From Methanosarcinales archaeon (GTDB taxonomy: Archaea; Halobacteriota; Syntropharchaeia; Alkanophagales; Methanospirareceae), in NCBI GenBank assembly GCA_025464275.1, contig JAODGR010000042.1:1-6864 (forward strand): 6,864 nucleotides of DNA. Reading direction: 5' to 3'. The translations under genes and the position numbers were made by a program. The number at the start of each line of letters is the position of its first letter. Position 1 is the first letter of the stretch. Positions 1 to 4,316 of the stretch are shown in pieces. The notes beneath the pieces are model-generated. The model ran no database searches, was not told where the DNA came from, and saw only the letters and a program-made list of their open reading frames with translations.

Positions 1-2
1 AC

Positions 3-83
3 TTAGTAGTGTGGAAACTCGCAACACAGTGGAATGAAAGAAGAGATACGAAGATGGTGAAGGAGTTATACCTTTTTATATAA
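3..83 (+). CDS. possible C-terminal tail of an upstream gene (partial, doubtful)
   Basis: One frame is open from the window edge through 26 codons to a TAA at 81-83. It would encode a charged tail ending in MVKELYLFI. The window begins inside it, so neither the start nor the family can be judged. In favour: the composition is plausible for a protein end, and the other two plus-strand frames close early (TAG at 4-6, TGA at 35-37). Against: 26 codons can stay open by chance, and the last codons overlap the TATA-like element of the next gene. No homology is recognised. Confidence 0.25.
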   Translation, partial: LVVWKLATQWNERRDTKMVKELYLFI

Positions 84-84
84 T
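74..84 (+). promoter_or_regulatory. archaeal TATA-box-like promoter element for the oligosaccharyltransferase gene
   Basis: TTTTATATAAT matches the archaeal TATA-box consensus closely and lies about 55 bases before the ATG at 135. Transcription in archaea usually starts about 25 bases downstream of the box centre, which would place the start near 100-108 and give a leader of roughly 30 bases. There is no obvious purine-rich BRE directly upstream and no Shine-Dalgarno sequence in the leader. The start site is inferred. Confidence 0.5.
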
Positions 85-134
85 CTCTCTAATTCTATCA
101 TCAATTAATATCGGTTACTCACTGAAGCATATTC

Positions 135-1886
135 ATGCTAAAGAATGTGGGCTGGAAGAGGATTAAAGAGGAGTTGCTTCCCCTCGCTTTACTGTTTGCT
201 ATATCATTTACAATCCGCTTTATGGGTGGTGCATGGGAGCCAAAATGGGATAACGACGCCTATATGGCAAGACAGGCAGAATATATCTACTCCTATGGAC
301 ACCCGGCGGTACCAGACCCTTTCAGCTCGGCTCCTTTGTATCAACCTGGTATGGCTTACCTCCTTGCCCTCACTGGCTGGATAATAGACCTCATCCCCTT
401 CAAAACCTCACTATCCAGCATGACCATCGCTGAGGGTGTAGTACCTCCACTGCTCGGAGCGGGCACCGTACTAATCATATACTGGTTTACAAAAAGCATG
501 TTCAATTTCAATAATTCTGCGGGTGTTATTGCCGGCGTGCTCGCTTCATTCTCTCAGTTCCTGATCTCCCGAACCATGAAGGGGTTTGTTTTCCACAACG
601 CTCTTTCACTGTTTTTAATCGTTTCAACAGTTGCAGTTACATATAAAGCGCTGAAGGCGGTAAAAAATCCTCTTCCTGTGGAGTACAAAAACAGAGCAAT
701 CTATCTGGCTACAATCCTCGCGCCAGCAGTTCTTATTGGCGTTACAGGTTTCACATGGGGTGGATACTTCATCCTTCATGCTATACTGATTCTTTACGCT
801 CTTCTCTCATCCGCTTTCTATTTGCTCCACCCTCATCATGGTGATGCTAAAAGATATCTGCAAAAGACATGGGTGTTCATCTCTTCCAGCCTGCTTTTTG
901 GAACTGTAATAGCATTGATACTGTATCCCGTGGGTGGCACTGCGGATATACTAAGAGCTGCACAGATGCTCCGGTTTATAGAAGGTCCCCTGGTATATAA
1001 ATTCACCGCTGACCTCATGCCACCGCAACCTGGAAGCTTTGAACCCCTTTTCGGTACATTCCTGCTGGTTGGGCTCGCCCTGGCTGCGGTTGGTATTTAT
1101 GCTCTTTACAACCGCGATGAGCAACACACTCTGTATCTCCTTGCTGCACTCATCGTTACCATGGTCCCCGCAATCAGGGCATATCACTTCATGGATATCT
1201 TCTCGATCTTCGTGTGCATATCGCTCGGCATCGGTGCCGCTTTCATACTGGATGTAGCAAGGCAGGGACCGCGAGCTGGGGAAGGGGTACGGAAAAAGCT
1301 GGCTGCAGGTTGCTTTATACTTATACTCTGCCTCACCTTCATAAACCCGGTTATTGGCTCTTTAAATTATGTACGCTATTCCCGCATGTACACCCTCAAT
1401 CCGGAAATAGAAGAAGCATTCCTGTACATTAAAAACCACACAGACCCGGATTCTCTGTTTATACTCTGGTGGGACTATGGTAATTCCTTGGCTTATTTCG
1501 CACACCGGCGGTCGGTAATTGACCAGATGCACTTCCCGGACGATGATGTGAGGGCAGTTTCGGTGGTCATAATGGCAACAGACCCTGACAGAGGATTGCA
1601 GATAGCCCGAACGCTCAAGCAGCGGCATAACAGCTCGGAAGTGTACCTGATGCTCTTCCTAAACGACGCGTTTATATCTCCCATAATAGGTTATGCCGCG
1701 GGATACAATCTGACATCGCTCAATGAATCAATCAGGATGGCGTTAGATGAGCGTGGACAATTGGTTGCAATGAACAATCTCACGAATCAGACTACTTATT
1801 ACAGGCTCTGGACTAACCAGTCTATTGACGGATATACGCCTTTATATGTGAAGAGAGAGGTTAAAGTATACAGATTAAATACATGA
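135..1886 (+). CDS. aglB: AglB/STT3-family oligosaccharyltransferase, divergent active site
   Basis: This is the catalytic subunit of archaeal protein N-glycosylation, which moves a lipid-linked glycan to Asn-X-Ser/Thr on the outer face of the membrane. Residues 13-409 hold about 11-13 hydrophobic segments, and residues 410-583 form a small outer domain. The hallmark WWDYG motif is intact at 445-449, followed by the family-like HRRSVID at 457-463. The first metal motif is present as WDND (D39, D41). The second, normally GF-x-DHH in archaeal AglB, reads GFVFHN (150-155), so the expected Asp is Phe153 and the second His is Asn155. The loop resembling TIxE reads TADL (291-294), with Asp in place of Glu. 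The outer domain is short, like the shorter AglB paralogues. The ATG is the only possible start before Met30, because an in-frame TGA lies at 123-125. There is no Shine-Dalgarno. The gene converges on a sugar-metabolism operon. Family membership is secure; normal activity is less certain. Confidence 0.88.
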   Translation: MLKNVGWKRIKEELLPLALLFAISFTIRFMGGAWEPKWDNDAYMARQAEYIYSYGHPAVPDPFSSAPLYQPGMAYLLALTGWIIDLIPFKTSLSSMTIAEGVVPPLLGAGTVLIIYWFTKSMFNFNNSAGVIAGVLASFSQFLISRTMKGFVFHNALSLFLIVSTVAVTYKALKAVKNPLPVEYKNRAIYLATILAPAVLIGVTGFTWGGYFILHAILILYALLSSAFYLLHPHHGDAKRYLQKTWVFISSSLLFGTVIALILYPVGGTADILRAAQMLRFIEGPLVYKFTADLMPPQPGSFEPLFGTFLLVGLALAAVGIYALYNRDEQHTLYLLAALIVTMVPAIRAYHFMDIFSIFVCISLGIGAAFILDVARQGPRAGEGVRKKLAAGCFILILCLTFINPVIGSLNYVRYSRMYTLNPEIEEAFLYIKNHTDPDSLFILWWDYGNSLAYFAHRRSVIDQMHFPDDDVRAVSVVIMATDPDRGLQIARTLKQRHNSSEVYLMLFLNDAFISPIIGYAAGYNLTSLNESIRMALDERGQLVAMNNLTNQTTYYRLWTNQSIDGYTPLYVKREVKVYRLNT

Positions 1887-1911
1887 AGTAAGAAGTAACG
1901 TAAAGTAATAC
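1887..1911. terminator. convergent intergenic gap, possible U-rich termination in both directions
   Basis: Only 25 bases separate the stop codons of two convergent genes. The gap has three spaced copies of AAGTAA (1886-1891, 1893-1898, 1903-1908). On the minus strand these read as T-rich runs, which could serve as an archaeal U-tract terminator for the operon. For the plus-strand gene the nearest T-rich stretch (CTTTATTTAT, 1917-1926) already lies inside the opposing gene. No hairpin is seen. The terminator role is an inference. Confidence 0.25.
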
Positions 1912-2982
1912 TCATGCTTTATTTATACTCCTGTATACATCCAGTGTCCGTGCAGCGATCCGGTCCCACGAATACCCACGCTCCACTATCTGCCTCGACT
2001 CCTCCCCCATCTTCTCCAGGTCGGAATGCAGCATCTCCACTATCGCATCTCTTATCTCATTCACCGTGGTACCGCATAGAATACCGTTCCCGTGCACATA
2101 ATACCCGTTATCTCCCACATCGGTTGCTATTACCGGTAAGCCAGAAGCCATCGCTTCAAGCAATGCAATCGGCTGCGCCTCCAGCTTGGAGGGCAGTACA
2201 AAGATATCGAGGCTACGATAGAATGAGGCGGCATCATCAACATAGCCCAGCACCTTTATTCGTTCGTTTTCCTGCCTCTTTATCCGCTCATACAGTGGTC
2301 CCGTACCCGCAATCTTCAGATATACCGGCACAGGGGTCGAGTCATACATCAATCTCTTCACCGCTTTTATCATGTTTATTATATTCTTCTCTGGCGATAA
2401 TCGCCCCAGATAGCCGATATATATACCCCTCCTACGCTTAACGATGCCGGCACCAGCACCGGCACCAGCACCGGCACGAGTTCGAGGATGAAAACGATTT
2501 ATGTCCACACCGTTCGGGATGACCACCGTCTCCGTCTCGAAGCAGTATCGCTGAATATCCTCCGCTATCTTTGAACTCACCGATATGAACTTCTTTGACC
2601 GCCCCTCGTACAGCGATGCGAGTGTGCCGATGAGCGCTTTCGCAAATTCACCACCAAAATTGTTACCCACCGGGATGTGAAATGTATTGATGATACTGCA
2701 CTCGGAGCATATGGAGGAGAAAGGCAGCAGGAATTCTGAGAACGTCGCCGCATGGTGTATATGCAGGATATCGCAATCCTCCACCTCCTTCCTTATCTTC
2801 CCCAGAGAGATATCAAACCCGTAAGAGATACCGCCTGAGGAATTGCCGAGCATGAATGAGCCAAGAGCATACTGGTTTATCAGCTTCACCTCGACGCCCA
2901 TCTCCCTCAACTTCATTGATAGCGCTTCCACGTGCGTCCTTATCCCACCATTCACACTTCGGTAATAGAACGCCACCTTCAT
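1912..2982 (-). CDS. GT4-family (GT-B fold) glycosyltransferase
   Basis: A cytoplasmic or membrane-associated glycosyltransferase that would transfer a sugar from a nucleotide donor to a growing glycan. The N-terminal Rossmann half starts MKVAFYYRSVNGGIRTHVEAL, with the GG loop at 12-13 typical of GT4. The C-terminal half begins at GYLGRLSPEKN (190-200), with the phosphate-binding Arg195 and Lys199, then AGTGPL (225-230) and the E-x7-E pair Glu268/Glu276 before EAMASGLPVIATDVG. Length (356 residues) is normal and no membrane segment is seen. An ATG at 2982 is chosen over an in-frame GTG at 2994: a strong GGAGGTGA lies 8 bases before the ATG, the GTG sits inside that site, and a protein starting MKVAFYY fits the first beta strand. 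It is the last gene of the operon, 8 bases after the coiled-coil gene. An Ala-Gly repeat (170-179) sits in the hinge between the two halves. Sugar and acceptor cannot be told from sequence. Confidence 0.9.
   Translation of the reverse strand: MKVAFYYRSVNGGIRTHVEALSMKLREMGVEVKLINQYALGSFMLGNSSGGISYGFDISLGKIRKEVEDCDILHIHHAATFSEFLLPFSSICSECSIINTFHIPVGNNFGGEFAKALIGTLASLYEGRSKKFISVSSKIAEDIQRYCFETETVVIPNGVDINRFHPRTRAGAGAGAGAGIVKRRRGIYIGYLGRLSPEKNIINMIKAVKRLMYDSTPVPVYLKIAGTGPLYERIKRQENERIKVLGYVDDAASFYRSLDIFVLPSKLEAQPIALLEAMASGLPVIATDVGDNGYYVHGNGILCGTTVNEIRDAIVEMLHSDLEKMGEESRQIVERGYSWDRIAARTLDVYRSINKA
2446..2477 (-). repeat. 12-bp tandem repeat coding an (Ala-Gly)5 hinge in the glycosyltransferase
   Basis: On the coding strand the unit is GGTGCTGGTGCC, present about 2.7 times and made of two similar hexamers. 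It encodes alternating Ala and Gly at residues 170-179, between the N-terminal domain (ending PNGVDINRFHP) and the strand opening the C-terminal domain. Any gain or loss of a unit keeps the frame, so the hinge length could vary between strains. Confidence 0.8.
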
Positions 2983-2990
2983 CTCATCCC

Positions 2991-2998
2991 TCACCTCC
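2991..2998 (-). promoter_or_regulatory. strong Shine-Dalgarno of the glycosyltransferase gene, overlapping the upstream stop codon
   Basis: On the minus strand the sequence is GGAGGTGA, close to a perfect match to the 16S rRNA anti-Shine-Dalgarno, 8 bases before the ATG at 2982. Its last three bases are the TGA stop of the upstream coiled-coil gene, so termination of one gene and initiation of the next are closely linked. This site decides the start: the in-frame GTG at 2994 lies within the site and would have no ribosome binding site of its own. Confidence 0.8.
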
Positions 2999-4301
2999 TC
3001 ACATCGGAACGGAACTCAAATTTAACCTCTATCCTCTTGCCCGTAATCACACCCAGTTCAGTCTGTAGCACCTTTACCCTCGCTTCCAGTTCCTTCTCCA
3101 GGGATACTATGCCACGTCTTCTCCTCGCTATCCCTTCTTCCAGGCGAGTGAGCTGCCCTCTGGCTGATTTAATCGCTTGCTCAAGCTCATCACGCTCATC
3201 CTTTATCTTCAGCACGGACAGTCTACTCCTCACCTCCTCCGCTCTCGATAACAGTGAATCATACCTCGCTCTGATGCCTGACAGGTCGGTATTCAGGAGA
3301 TGGTCTATCCATTTCAGTGTCTTAACTCGCTTACGGTCATTCATAAGTTTGGTATCCTGCATTAACTCCTTTATAGAACGGAGATGGGTTTCTACGTCCG
3401 CATTTAATGCCTGAACCGGTGGTGACATGAGGGAAGTGATTGCTGTACGGAGCGCAGGTGAAAGAGCAATCCGCCCGGTACTGTCCTGCTTCTTCAACAG
3501 GCTGAGTGGCTTCTGCAGAGGTGCGAAAAGATTATTTATATCCGACCTGAGTGTGTTCTGTTCATGCTCAATAGCTCTCAGTTCGGCTTCATACTCCACA
3601 ACCTGTTTCCATTCAGCATCGCTCCCTATCTCCTCCAATCTCCACTCTGATAGCTCTATTCCGCGCCTGAGGGTTGTACACTCCTCCTCATCCGCGCGAA
3701 TCCTGCCCTCTTCCACCTCTATCTCCCTCATCAGCTCCCTTATCTCTTCCATCAATCCATATACACGGCTTAAATTCTGAATGACTCTATCCTTACCCTT
3801 CATAGGCGATACCAGCCGGTCAAGAATGGCTCTCACCTGCTCCAGTTCCGCCTCGACTGCTCTGACCTCCTCGGGGAACAGGGAGCGGACATAATAGATG
3901 CTCTTCGAGATGTTCCATAATACCGATTCCATACTCGTGGATATCCTGTTATAGAACTCTAAAATGGTTTTATAGCTCGTCTGGGTATTAGCAGGTGTGA
4001 CTATCCTGTCGCACAGTGAATACAGGAGCTTTACCATTTTATCACGACTCAGGAGTCCTATTTTCATGATCTGGGGTGGCATATCACCTCTCGGCTCAGC
4101 GTCTCGCAGCTCAGTGATGCACTGCCTGAGCTCATCTCGTTTATCCTCCAGCTCCTCATAGAGTGCCACAGTATTCGTACCCATACCGCGGAATATCAGG
4201 TTTGAGACCTTATCCAGCCAGCTATCCAGCTCATGGAATGATACGATGGTGGGTATTTCATCCCCGCTCCTGTTCGAGGTGAGCCTGCTCAGCCACTTCA
4301 C
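2991..4301 (-). CDS. coiled-coil protein of unknown function
   Basis: No enzyme family is recognised in these 436 residues. A short globular start (1-40, with FHELDSWLDKVSNLIF) is followed by charged helices: about 45-67, 115-165, 175-255 and 345-415, rich in Glu, Arg and Leu with heptad-like spacing, so coiled coils are very likely. A proline-containing break, LFAPLQKPLSLLKK (258-271), divides the protein near its middle and could be a hinge. It ends in a basic, strand-like tail (GKRIEVKFEFRSDVRR). There is no signal peptide, membrane segment, Walker motif or metal site, so it is probably a soluble scaffold or cytoskeleton-like protein. The GTG at 4301 is the only reasonable start: an in-frame TAA (the upstream gene's own stop) lies 15 bases before it and the next Met is residue 40. 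No clear ribosome binding site precedes it, so it may depend on reinitiation after the upstream gene. Its place inside a glycan operon suggests, but does not prove, a role in organising glycan or surface assembly. Confidence 0.8.
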   Translation of the reverse strand: MKWLSRLTSNRSGDEIPTIVSFHELDSWLDKVSNLIFRGMGTNTVALYEELEDKRDELRQCITELRDAEPRGDMPPQIMKIGLLSRDKMVKLLYSLCDRIVTPANTQTSYKTILEFYNRISTSMESVLWNISKSIYYVRSLFPEEVRAVEAELEQVRAILDRLVSPMKGKDRVIQNLSRVYGLMEEIRELMREIEVEEGRIRADEEECTTLRRGIELSEWRLEEIGSDAEWKQVVEYEAELRAIEHEQNTLRSDINNLFAPLQKPLSLLKKQDSTGRIALSPALRTAITSLMSPPVQALNADVETHLRSIKELMQDTKLMNDRKRVKTLKWIDHLLNTDLSGIRARYDSLLSRAEEVRSRLSVLKIKDERDELEQAIKSARGQLTRLEEGIARRRRGIVSLEKELEARVKVLQTELGVITGKRIEVKFEFRSDVRR

Positions 4302-4316
4302 ATCATATACGAAGGC

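Noticed and set aside
54..83. Nine-residue open frame starting at ATG 54 as an upstream regulatory peptide
   Set aside because: It has no good ribosome site, overlaps the TATA-like box, and so would lie largely upstream of the expected transcript start. If real, it is more likely the end of a longer upstream gene.
423..434. TIAE at residues 97-100 of the oligosaccharyltransferase as the catalytic TIxE motif
   Set aside because: It lies near the N-terminus at the start of an early membrane segment, well before the loop that holds TIxE in AglB/PglB. The loop before residue 300 (TADLMPP) is the better match.
2446..2477. Tandem repeat as a CRISPR or attachment site
   Set aside because: The unit is 12 bp with no spacers, and it keeps reading frame inside a clear gene.
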